Source of the DNA: a virus
IMG/VR virus record: IMGVR_UViG_3300031857_000630
Location: 1 to 36,072 of that record
Length of the DNA stretch: 36,072 nucleotides
Strand: one strand, 5' to 3'
Position 1 is the first letter of the stretch, and each line of letters starts with the position of its first letter. Positions 13,339 through 19,014 of the stretch are shown in pieces. The notes under the pieces were generated by a model that was not told the origin of the DNA, searched no databases, and was given only the letters and a program-made list of their open reading frames with translations. Both the position numbers and the translations under genes were made by a program.

Positions 13339-13797
13339 TTAGATGTTGAATGGATCGATTCCTGGGTCAGAACCTGCATTCTCAACCTCAGGAGCCTCAG
13401 TTTTTCCCTCAGTCTTGTCTTCTACCTTATTAATAGGTGTCTGAACAGATTGACGGCTACGTGGATTGTCAAATCCGAGCTGTCCCAACAAACGGTCAGC
13501 TAGCTGTTCTTTCAGGAAGTCATACTGCCCTACAAGATTAGCTGCCTTACGTAATTGAGATGTATCAGCAACTACATTACCGTTGGTGGTAATGATCATT
13601 GGACATACCTCACCTACATAGTTTAGGCTGAACCACAGTGGTTTACCTGTCTCAGAGTCCTCACGGTACTCAGCACCCTTGGCATCTTTATATGCCTCAA
13701 GCTCTGCCTCTGTTCCGTCAACTGAATAGACAAATACGTCTACAATGTTGTTGTTCTTAGTACGTTTTGGATAGCTGTTTTGAAATACTGCTTTCAT
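13339..13797 (-). CDS. Phage protein with SSB-like acidic C-terminal tail (paralogue 1)
   Basis: 152 residues. The body (1-105) starts MKAVFQNSYPKRT and has VDVFVYSVDGTEAELEAYKDA, then ETGKPLWFSLNYVG and NGNVVADTSQL. After about residue 105 comes a low-complexity linker (Gln, Thr, Glu, Ala) and an acidic end SDPGIDPFNI. The gene at 14053 is a paralogue: VYNVFCYLVDKSNNPLAIAQLEEDIKA, EESGCLLFKTTRIVPVG and GIDPFNL line up in order. A folded domain, flexible linker and acidic PF tip is the design of bacterial SSB. A replication accessory role is inferred; DNA binding is not shown. It has a promoter-like 17-mer 71 bases upstream. Confidence 0.66.
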   Translation of the reverse strand: MKAVFQNSYPKRTKNNNIVDVFVYSVDGTEAELEAYKDAKGAEYREDSETGKPLWFSLNYVGEVCPMIITTNGNVVADTSQLRKAANLVGQYDFLKEQLADRLLGQLGFDNPRSRQSVQTPINKVEDKTEGKTEAPEVENAGSDPGIDPFNI

Positions 13798-13858
13798 GTT
13801 TGAAACTGTTTTAATTGATTTATGTGAATACTGTTTTAATAAACATTACTAGAAACAT

Positions 13859-13884
13859 AATGGAAAATTTTAAAAAAAGGAACT
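13859..13884 (-). promoter_or_regulatory. Shared 17-mer promoter element, copy 1
   Basis: Minus-strand AGTTCCTTTTTTTAAAA (13884-13868) followed after 4 bases by CCAT. The same 17 bases occur at 14573-14589 and 17227-17243, always 47-71 bases upstream of a minus-strand start codon. It does not match the host TAnnTTTG promoter, so a phage-specific middle promoter or activator site is likely (inference). Confidence 0.6.
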
Positions 13885-13925
13885 ATAATATAGTTTAAGA
13901 CTGTTTCCCCGGTTCCGTAGGATGT

Positions 13926-13957
13926 GGTAGGAGGACAGAGATAACGGTGATAGTAAA
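13926..13957 (-). repeat. Upstream element shared with 14711-14761
   Basis: The + strand has GGTAGGAGGACAG then GGTGATAGTAAA. The gap upstream of the next paralogue has AGTAGGAGGAGGACTG then GGTGATAGTAAA at 14705-14761. Both lie between the upstream gene's terminator and the shared 17-mer, so the regulatory region was probably duplicated with the gene. Role unknown. Confidence 0.45.
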
Positions 13958-13999
13958 AAGTATGTTTACATTCAGTACAGTAAAAAAAGTAACTCTGTT

Positions 14000-14037
14000 A
14001 TAAAAGAGGGACAGCTCTCTGTTGAGAGCCGCCCTCC
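14000..14037 (-). terminator. Intrinsic terminator of paralogue 2 gene
   Basis: Minus-strand GAGGG and CCCTC enclose GCTCTC-AACA-GAGAGC, with TTTTAT after the hairpin. It starts 16 bases after the stop at 14053. Confidence 0.85.
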
Positions 14038-14052
14038 TTCCTATTCAGTCTG

Positions 14053-14526
14053 TTACAGATTGAATGGATCTATCCCTGCATCCCCTTCCTCTGCATCACC
14101 TTGTGCTGCTGGTATTTCAGGTGTTTCCTCAGCCACAACAGGTCCGTGTTTCTTGCCACGTTTGTTGATGTCTGCAAGCATCTGTTCAGCCAGTGCCTTA
14201 CCTAAACCGAGGTTTGGATAGAGCTTGTCCAAGGCATTGATCTCATCCCATTTCTGGGTGTCGGCAATCCATTTACCCTTGCTGGTTCTGATGATGTCAC
14301 AACCAACAGGTACAATACGTGTGGTCTTGAATAACAGGCAACCAGACTCCTCATCAATGATGACGTTGTGACCTGCAGCCTTGATGTCTTCCTCAAGCTG
14401 GGCAATGGCCAATGGATTGTTAGACTTGTCTACAAGGTAGCAGAATACGTTGTAGACAGAACCGTCATCTTCATTCTGACGTGTGAACTTGTTACGGTAG
14501 TTAACCTTTAAGCTGTTTTTGCTCAT
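14053..14526 (-). CDS. Phage protein with SSB-like acidic C-terminal tail (paralogue 2)
   Basis: 157 residues. N-terminal domain (1-118) with KVNYRNKFTRQNEDDGSVY, then NVFCYLVDKSNNPLA, GCLLFKTTRIVPVGCDII and GKWIADTQKW. A Lys-rich turn (INKRGKKHG) leads into an acidic linker (EETPEIPA, then GDAEEGDAG) ending IDPFNL. It is a paralogue of the gene at 13339, with more divergence in the body than in the last six residues, which suggests selection on the tip. It has its own 17-mer element 47 bases upstream and a strong terminator. Possible DNA- or replisome-binding protein; unproven. Confidence 0.66.
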   Translation of the reverse strand: MSKNSLKVNYRNKFTRQNEDDGSVYNVFCYLVDKSNNPLAIAQLEEDIKAAGHNVIIDEESGCLLFKTTRIVPVGCDIIRTSKGKWIADTQKWDEINALDKLYPNLGLGKALAEQMLADINKRGKKHGPVVAEETPEIPAAQGDAEEGDAGIDPFNL

Positions 14527-14568
14527 AATAACTGGGTTTTAATTAATAATTACTAGCTACTAAATGGA

Positions 14569-14589
14569 TATATTTTAAAAAAAGGAACT
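14569..14589 (-). promoter_or_regulatory. Shared 17-mer promoter element, copy 2
   Basis: Minus-strand AGTTCCTTTTTTTAAAA (14589-14573), then TATAT and CCAT, 47 bases before the ATG at 14526. A further downstream match to copy 1 is CTAGTAAT and an AT-rich leader ending TTAAAAC, so the two copies share leader as well as core. Confidence 0.6.
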
Positions 14590-14704
14590 GATTTAGAAAT
14601 GCAATAATAGTCATTTCCCTAACTAACTGATTATCAGTTCAACCTGTTATTTCTGTTTGGTCTCCACCCCGAGATTTGTCTCACCTGTTTTACAGTAGGA
14701 TTCC

Positions 14705-14761
14705 AATAGTAGGAGGAGGACTGTGCTGCAGGATGGACTTAGGAGCAGAGGTGATAGTAAA
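14705..14761 (-). repeat. Upstream element shared with 13926-13957
   Basis: AGTAGGAGGAGGACTG and GGTGATAGTAAA, matching the element upstream of copy 1. The rest of 14590-14773 has short inverted repeats (GAGA-CAAA-TCTC on the minus strand near 14673) but no gene I can support. Confidence 0.42.
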
Positions 14762-14773
14762 TCCATAGGACAG

Positions 14774-14798
14774 AATAAAAGGGGATTGCTCCCCTCTT
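14774..14798 (-). terminator. Intrinsic terminator of the ParB-like gene
   Basis: Minus-strand GGGG-AGCAAT-CCCC hairpin extended by an A-G/T-rich flank and followed by TTTTATTC, 11 bases after the stop at 14809. Confidence 0.8.
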
Positions 14799-14808
14799 AT
14801 TACCAACG

Positions 14809-15540
14809 TCAGTTGTACACTCTGGTCAGCAGGTCAAAGATGTAACCTGAGTCATGAGGAATGTTCTTGAAGCTCTCAGCATTTTCTCTGAGTTTCTTCA
14901 GCATCTTACCGTGATCATACTTTGTAGAGTTAGTACGGTAGAAATTGATGTAAGCATTGTGGAACTTGGTACTGTCTGCTTTGATCAGAGAGCACACGTC
15001 AATCAGGTTCTGTGTCACTATCTCTGAGTCTGGTGCTCCTGCCTTGAATGATCCATTGGTAATGGAGTTCAGGCCGTTGCTTCTGATTCCTCCTACGTTA
15101 CCTGATAGGATCATGGCAGACACATTGATACTGAAGCCATACTTGATTGAATGTTCTTTTAGGGTGAAATAGTCCTTGGCACCCAGTCCACAGTATGCAT
15201 TAACATAATCAACTATAGTCCACTTTTGCTGGACATTGTTGAGTAATGCCATCATACTTACAATCTCATTGAGAGAGTCTGTCTCTACCACAAAGGCAGA
15301 GACCTTGGCTTTCCCAACCCGTTTGAGACTCTCTATAAGATGTTGACCATCTACAGTATAGAGCTCAAGCTTGCCGGTAATTGCTCTGGTCTTAACCAGT
15401 ACAGGTGCACGGAGAATACCTACTGTAGCCAATGACTTAGTAAGTTTCTTAACATGCTCTTCTTTCTTATTACGATTGAATGGCAGATCCAGGATCTTGT
15501 TTACTGGTATTGCTTCAATCTTGTGTGTGAATACTTCCAT
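14809..15540 (-). CDS. ParB/sulfiredoxin-fold domain protein
   Basis: 243 residues. The N-terminal 85 residues are a ParB-like nuclease-fold domain: IPVNKILDLPFNRNKKEEHVK (11-31), then LTKSLATVGILRAPVLVK and LYTVDGQHLIESLKRVGKAKV (60-80). DGQH (64-67) replaces the GxxR-type motif of true ParB (R in ParB contacts CTP), so CTP binding is doubtful. The rest (86-243) is helical and unknown. No ParA ATPase is seen in the window, so plasmid-type segregation is unlikely. In phages such stand-alone domains serve as DNA-binding regulators or nucleases. It has its own terminator, and it lies near the tailed paralogues, so a DNA-handling role is plausible. Confidence 0.72.
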   Translation of the reverse strand: MEVFTHKIEAIPVNKILDLPFNRNKKEEHVKKLTKSLATVGILRAPVLVKTRAITGKLELYTVDGQHLIESLKRVGKAKVSAFVVETDSLNEIVSMMALLNNVQQKWTIVDYVNAYCGLGAKDYFTLKEHSIKYGFSINVSAMILSGNVGGIRSNGLNSITNGSFKAGAPDSEIVTQNLIDVCSLIKADSTKFHNAYINFYRTNSTKYDHGKMLKKLRENAESFKNIPHDSGYIFDLLTRVYN

Positions 15541-15567
15541 TATATGAGGATTAAGGGGTTACTACTT

Positions 15568-15597
15568 AAAAAGAAAAGGGGATCACTCCCCCTTTCT
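15568..15597 (-). terminator. Intrinsic terminator after the 94-residue gene
   Basis: Minus-strand AAAGGGGGA-GTGA-TCCCCTTT hairpin directly after the stop at 15598, followed by TCTTTTT. It also lies upstream of the ParB-like gene start. Confidence 0.84.
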
Positions 15598-15882
15598 TTA
15601 TGATGCTGGATGAATATTGTCCTGATCTTCAGGACCTTTCATCTTTTGAGCCCATGCATTCATGTGCTTGGCTGCTATCTCTGCTAGTTCCTGCATTTGT
15701 TTCATTGCATGCATGTGCATTTGAATTCTGATCAGGATATCTTCTAGCTGGTCTTCAGTCTTAGCATAGAGATCATCAAACTCCTCGGTGTCAATGTTTC
15801 TACCGGACAGTTTATGCCAGTTGTGATTGATGTCATTGATAAGCTGTACTTTAGCCAAAGGTGATGCTGTTTCTGTTTGCAT
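15598..15882 (-). CDS. 94-residue helical protein, unknown
   Basis: Mostly helix: residues 10-25, 35-60 and 60-85 with Met/Gln/Ala-rich sequence (RIQMHMHAMKQMQELAEIAAKHMNAW). The start (MQTETASPLAKVQLIND) looks soluble. No metal, membrane or enzyme motif. It is a single gene between two terminators, so it has its own promoter, probably near 15890-15940. Function unknown. Confidence 0.56.
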   Translation of the reverse strand: MQTETASPLAKVQLINDINHNWHKLSGRNIDTEEFDDLYAKTEDQLEDILIRIQMHMHAMKQMQELAEIAAKHMNAWAQKMKGPEDQDNIHPAS

Positions 15883-15907
15883 TGTATTAAGGGATTATGG
15901 GTTACGA

Positions 15908-15938
15908 TGTAAAGGACAGGCTGTTACACCTGTCCTAT
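15908..15938 (-). terminator. Intrinsic terminator after the 26-residue ORF
   Basis: AGGACAGG and CCTGTCCT form an 8-bp hairpin with an 8-nt loop (15913-15936), followed on the minus strand by TTTACAT, a short U-run. It starts 10 bases after the stop at 15947. Confidence 0.7.
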
Positions 15939-15946
15939 CTGCCTGG

Positions 15947-16027
15947 TTAAAATCCTAGACAGAACATTTGAATAGCAGCCTTAGCCTCTTCTGGAGACAA
16001 GGTTGCAAGCCATTGTGCAAATTCCAT
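15947..16027 (-). CDS. 26-residue micro-ORF
   Basis: ATG at 16027, TAA at 15949-15947, giving MEFAQWLATLSPEEAKAAIQ plus six more residues. It is helical in pattern with SPEEAK as a helix cap. It lies downstream of the folded RNA at 16087-16195 and upstream of its own terminator. It could be a real micro-protein or the coding part of that RNA. Support is the position and the terminator only. Confidence 0.35.
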   Translation of the reverse strand: MEFAQWLATLSPEEAKAAIQMFCLGF

Positions 16028-16086
16028 GGCTGATCAGGGATTGGTTAAAGGATATTGCAGGCTATCCTAATGACCTATATAAAAGA

Positions 16087-16195
16087 GATGATTGGTATCA
16101 CAGGCGTACATTCCTGCTCAAATGGGAGTTTACCCAAGTGTCTCACTAGTCCCCGAAGAATAATCTTCTAGACAGGTGTTGGCATACCAATCATC
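16087..16195 (-). ncRNA. Multi-branched structured small RNA
   Basis: 109 bases closed by a perfect 12-bp stem (GATGATTGGTAT with ATACCAATCATC). Inside are hairpins GAAGA-TTAT-TCTTC (within GTC/GAC), AGTG-AGA-CACT, TGGG-TAAACT-CCCA and CAGG-AATGTACG-CCTG. The layout resembles the RNA at 12635-12726, including an AGA-loop hairpin, but the primary sequences differ. The minus-strand 3' side continues TCTTTTATAT, so the closing stem could act as part of a terminator. No protein frame of note runs through it. It does not fit a tRNA or a riboswitch I can name. Confidence 0.55.
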
Positions 16196-16237
16196 AGCTA
16201 CATAATGGATACTATTAACAAAAGAAACCTTATTGAT

Positions 16238-16271
16238 GTAATACAAGAGGCATTGCTGCCCCCTGCATTAC
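16238..16271 (-). terminator. GNRA-capped hairpin after the 62-residue gene
   Basis: Minus-strand GTAAT and ATTAC enclose GGCA-GCAA-TGCC, with a GCAA loop, nine bases after the stop at 16280. The U-tract is weak, so it may be an mRNA 3' stabiliser rather than a terminator. Confidence 0.5.
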
Positions 16272-16279
16272 TCCCTTTA

Positions 16280-16468
16280 TCAACGACGCCTGTTTCTGGA
16301 CAGGTAATCTCGGTGACTCTCAGGCTTGACAAGACTGGCTGCCTTGTCCATGTTGTGGTCATTGAAGTAACCAATCAACCTCCAACCCTGAGATACATAT
16401 TCTGCTACTACTTGGTCTACAGACTTACCTCTGTAACCAGCATTGGTTTTATTTACTGTTATTTGCAT
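16280..16468 (-). CDS. 62-residue protein with short conserved-looking motif
   Basis: MQITVNKTNAGYRGKSVDQV leads to VAEYVSQGWRLIGYFNDHNMD and a basic end (RDYLSRNRRR). The GWRLIGYF strand after a helix is a compact alpha/beta pattern found in small domains of DUF4177 type, in which a helix (V-x-EYxxQGW) precedes a beta strand. The match is visual only. It overlaps the upstream membrane-protein gene by 20 bases. Function unknown. Confidence 0.5.
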   Translation of the reverse strand: MQITVNKTNAGYRGKSVDQVVAEYVSQGWRLIGYFNDHNMDKAASLVKPESHRDYLSRNRRR

Positions 16469-16688
16469 GGCTCTTAGCTTTATTGACTTTGTAATCTACA
16501 AATACACATACCATGATGATAGTAATAATAGTCATGACTGCACAGTAACTTGGGCTACCTAGTGCTGCCTTGTAAATTGATTTGTTCCACCATATCAGTG
16601 CAACTGTTGCTGCCGGTGATACAAATACTACTGCTGCAACAAGACATAACTGTAATGTCTTGAGGATAAATACAAAAGTGTGTTTCAT
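16449..16688 (-). CDS. Small two-helix membrane protein
   Basis: 79 residues. Hydrophobic segments at 5-32 and 45-66 with a short loop between (WWNKSIYKAALGS) and a polar tail (KVNKAKSHANNSK). This is an inner-membrane protein of unknown function. Its stop lies inside the next gene (20-base overlap). Its leader contains the terminator-like hairpin of the gene upstream. Confidence 0.56.
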   Translation of the reverse strand: MKHTFVFILKTLQLCLVAAVVFVSPAATVALIWWNKSIYKAALGSPSYCAVMTIITIIMVCVFVDYKVNKAKSHANNSK

Positions 16689-16724
16689 GTTGATTTATTA
16701 AAAGGGTTATAGTTTACATAATTA

Positions 16725-16757
16725 AGGGATACCAAGGTGTTAACCCTGATATCCCTA
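16725..16757 (-). terminator. Terminator-like hairpin after the ELPF-tailed gene
   Basis: AGGGATA and TATCCCT form a 7-bp stem with an 18-nt loop that itself can pair in part, followed on the minus strand by TTAATTATG. It begins seven bases after the stop at 16764. Confidence 0.6.
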
Positions 16758-16763
16758 TAAGAC

Positions 16764-17174
16764 CTAGAATGGCAATTCATCCTGATCATTGAACAGAAGT
16801 GCCTGGTTCTTCAGTTCCCAAAACATGCTGACCCATTCAGGTGCCATTTGACCTTGCAGTTCAGCAATCTCTGCCTCCCTGACTAGGACCTGTGCCCTTC
16901 TATAGATCTGACTCAGATCCAATTGCTGCCCTGACAATGCCATGCAATAGAGTCTAATGTTAGACTTGTTCTTGCAGACATCCTGTTCATACAAGGTCAG
17001 TCTTGGCCTGCTGCCAAAATCATGCATCCAAAAGGCAGCCCAATATGCAATATGCAATAGGCTGTTCCTCTTGACAGCAAACTTGAGGATAGTTGCAACG
17101 GTTACACCGTCAACTTGCACGGGCTTAATACCGTAATTAGAATTGATACTAATTGCTTGTACACGATTGCTCAT
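16764..17174 (-). CDS. Protein with SSB-like C-terminal tip (DELPF)
   Basis: 136 residues. The body has ISINSNYGIKPVQVDGV, then TVATILKFAVKRNSLLHIAYWAAFWMHDFG and a helical end (IYRRAQVLVREAEIAELQGQ). The last nine residues, FNDQDELPF, match the acidic-PF tip of bacterial SSB (DDIPF in E. coli, DDLPF in Bacteroidota), known to dock PriA, RecO, RecQ and other partners. The body is not an OB fold that I can see. It is the first minus-strand gene at the divergent region and carries copy 3 of the shared 17-mer 53 bases upstream, so it is probably an early or middle product. Confidence 0.62.
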   Translation of the reverse strand: MSNRVQAISINSNYGIKPVQVDGVTVATILKFAVKRNSLLHIAYWAAFWMHDFGSRPRLTLYEQDVCKNKSNIRLYCMALSGQQLDLSQIYRRAQVLVREAEIAELQGQMAPEWVSMFWELKNQALLFNDQDELPF

Positions 17175-17220
17175 GTTGATAAGGGATTAATGATGATAAC
17201 ATTATCATCAACTACTACAT

Positions 17221-17243
17221 GGTCCTTTTTAAAAAAAGGAACT
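17221..17243 (-). promoter_or_regulatory. Shared 17-mer promoter element, copy 3
   Basis: Minus-strand AGTTCCTTTTTTTAAAA (17243-17227), then AGGA and CCAT, as in the other copies, 53 bases before the ATG at 17174. This is the left-facing promoter of the divergent region. Confidence 0.6.
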
Positions 17244-17323
17244 TGTATAGCCATTACTCTTTTTTCCCTAGTTTTTGCTTTTTATTCTACAGCTGCTGAT
17301 TTTTACAAGCTCTCCCAACAAGC

Positions 17324-17342
17324 AGGGGGTACACCCCTTTTT
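17324..17342 (+). terminator. Short + strand terminator inside the divergent region
   Basis: GGGG-TACA-CCCC followed by TTTTT. It lies before the first + gene, so it would end a short leader or small RNA started within the region, or attenuate the late transcript. Confidence 0.5.
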
Positions 17343-17476
17343 GGTTGACGGCCGGGGTCATGCTATGGAGGACCCATCTCTCTCTCCTATTTACATTATT
17401 GGGATTAGGTTAAATTCTTGTGGGGGATTGGATTAGCCTGAGAATCTTCGTATCTTATAGTATAACACTGAACATA

Positions 17477-18481
17477 ATGAGTACGGAAACCATTAAAGGT
17501 AAGATCTGTAAGGATTATCTTAAGAGATATCCTAAGATGCCTATTAAAACTTTAGCTAGTCTTATATACTCTGAGAATGATGGGCAGTTTAATGATCTTA
17601 AGCAGGCATATGATGTCCTAAGATATTATTCAGGTACCGCTGGAAAAAATAATAGGGCTATGGCTGGGGATAAGACAGTGTTCCGGCCGGTTCAAAAAGC
17701 AGTTGGTCCCCTTGATGATATGCCTAGATCATTTGGTATGGGCCCTGAGTTCTATGATCTCCCTCTATGTACCAAGGAGATTCTTCTTCTATCAGACATT
17801 CATATGCCTTATCATGATGAGGATGCTCTCCGGGCGGCTATCATGAAAGGCGTATCAGATAATGTTGACTGTGTGATACTCAATGGAGATTCCCTGGACT
17901 TCCATTGGCTGTCCTCATTTGATAAGGATCCATCCAAACCTAAGATGAGGGAGGAACTGGAACAAGGTAAATGGCTGATCAAGGCTCTTAGGGAAACCTT
18001 CCCAAAAGCTCAGATCTATTTTAAGATAGGTAACCATGAGGCTAGACTAGAGAAATGGCTTAGACATAAGGCCCCAGAGTGGATCGGTACGGATGAGTTT
18101 GAGCTTAAGATGCTCCTTCATCTTACTGAACATAAGATTCATCTCATTAAGAGCAATACAATCATTAGGGCCGGTGGGTTGTATATTATCCATGGCCATG
18201 AGTATAAAGGGGCCGGCACCGTCAATCCTGCTAGAAATCTTTATCTTAAGGCTAAGTCATCTGCTATCTGTGGCCACTTCCATAGAAAGTCAGAGTTTCT
18301 TACCAAGGATATCGGAGAGCAGATCCACGGAGCGTGGACCACAGGGTGTTTGTGTGAACTCAATCCGGAGTACATGCCCAAGGGTAATGACTGGGTCCAT
18401 GGGTTTGCTAGAATTTCCCTAAAAGAAAAGAACCGATTTACTGTAAAGAACTATACAATAATTGATGGGGAGATTTACTAA
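17477..18481 (+). CDS. Calcineurin-type metallophosphoesterase
   Basis: 334 residues from ATG 17477. A GTG at 17420 would add 19 residues, but the ATG has the typical AT-rich leader and a natural N-terminus. All metal-site motifs are present in order: DIH (107-109), GDSLD (137-141), GNHE (185-188), HGHE (239-242) and GHFH (266-269). The first 90 residues are a separate helical region (KTLASLIY, then FNDLKQAYDVLRYY). Known: the fold hydrolyses phosphomono- or diesters with two metal ions; phage members (lambda phosphatase, SbcD-like) act on nucleic acids or phosphoproteins. The substrate here is unknown. It is the first gene of the rightward block and its stop overlaps the next start by one base. 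Confidence 0.88.
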   Translation: MSTETIKGKICKDYLKRYPKMPIKTLASLIYSENDGQFNDLKQAYDVLRYYSGTAGKNNRAMAGDKTVFRPVQKAVGPLDDMPRSFGMGPEFYDLPLCTKEILLLSDIHMPYHDEDALRAAIMKGVSDNVDCVILNGDSLDFHWLSSFDKDPSKPKMREELEQGKWLIKALRETFPKAQIYFKIGNHEARLEKWLRHKAPEWIGTDEFELKMLLHLTEHKIHLIKSNTIIRAGGLYIIHGHEYKGAGTVNPARNLYLKAKSSAICGHFHRKSEFLTKDIGEQIHGAWTTGCLCELNPEYMPKGNDWVHGFARISLKEKNRFTVKNYTIIDGEIY

Positions 18482-18714
18482 TGGCTACTACTATTAAAGC
18501 TGGCTTATATCAGCCAGATCCTATTATTGGAGATGATGAGCAGCTCATAGCTCCTGAGGTATATATTGATGAGCTTATAGTTCAGATCAATACGCCAGAT
18601 GGTGACATGGTTCTTCAGTTTACCTATGAAGAGCTAAGAGGTATCATGGCTATCATGGCTGCTGAACAGGAAAAACAACACCTGTTTATCAGGGCCCAAA
18701 TGAAAAACAACTAA
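18481..18714 (+). CDS. 77-residue acidic protein, unknown
   Basis: MATTIKAGLYQPDPIIGDDE leads to VYIDELIVQINTPDGDMVLQF and a helical end (EELRGIMAIMAAEQEKQ). It is coupled by one base to the phosphoesterase stop (TAATG). The pattern of strands followed by a helix suggests a small alpha/beta partner protein. No family recognised. Confidence 0.58.
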   Translation: MATTIKAGLYQPDPIIGDDEQLIAPEVYIDELIVQINTPDGDMVLQFTYEELRGIMAIMAAEQEKQHLFIRAQMKNN

Positions 18715-18723
18715 CTTTGTGTC

Positions 18724-19014
18724 ATGAGGAACAAACTAGCAGGTAAATCAACTGGTAAGTCAAAGTCTGCCAAGTACTTTGCCTCACATCCTGAGGCTAG
18801 AGCAAAGAAGAATACCTATAATAAGGAGTATCATTCTTCTGAGGAAAGGAATAAGTACCGGGCCGATCTGAACAAGGCTAACCGTAAGGCCGGAACCTAT
18901 GGCAACGGTGATGGTAAGGACATGTCTCATACTAAGGATGGCAAACTGATCAGAGAGAAACAATCATCCAACCGTGCCAGAAACGGAAAAGGTAATAACA
19001 AACAAAAGAAATAA
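18724..19014 (+). CDS. Very basic small protein of a widespread phage/virus type
   Basis: 96 residues, about a third Lys or Arg. It carries SAKYFASHPEARAKKNTYN, then YRADLNKANRKAGTYGNGDG, KDMSHTKDG and NRARNGKG in order. This order (ASHPEA, then RAxLNxANR, GNGDGxDxSHT, NRARN) is one I recall from phages and giant viruses and has no known function. The charge and Gly-rich end suggest DNA binding or packing inside the virion (inference). Its stop overlaps the next start by one base. Confidence 0.66.
   Translation: MRNKLAGKSTGKSKSAKYFASHPEARAKKNTYNKEYHSSEERNKYRADLNKANRKAGTYGNGDGKDMSHTKDGKLIREKQSSNRARNGKGNNKQKK

Larger units (their letters stand above)
17175..17476. promoter_or_regulatory. Divergent control region between early and late blocks
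   Basis: 302 bases with no gene I can support. It holds the left-facing 17-mer element (17227-17243), a pyrimidine-rich + strand run (17246-17286), a small + strand terminator (17324-17342), a GGGTC/GACCC hairpin near 17354-17374, and an AT-rich leader before the first + gene. No clear TTTG/TAnnTTTG pair is seen for the right-facing promoter. Confidence 0.55.

Noticed and set aside
16189-16198. CTGATGA on the minus strand, as in a hammerhead ribozyme core, followed by TTGG-TATG-CCAA
   Set aside because: The second core strand (GAAA) does not follow the hairpin (CACC is found instead), and the bases are better used in the 12-bp closing stem of the structured RNA.
16205-16477. A 90-codon + strand frame
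   Set aside because: It lies antisense to the 62-residue gene and its downstream hairpin, in a region where all other genes are on the minus strand, and its product has no clear fold or motif.
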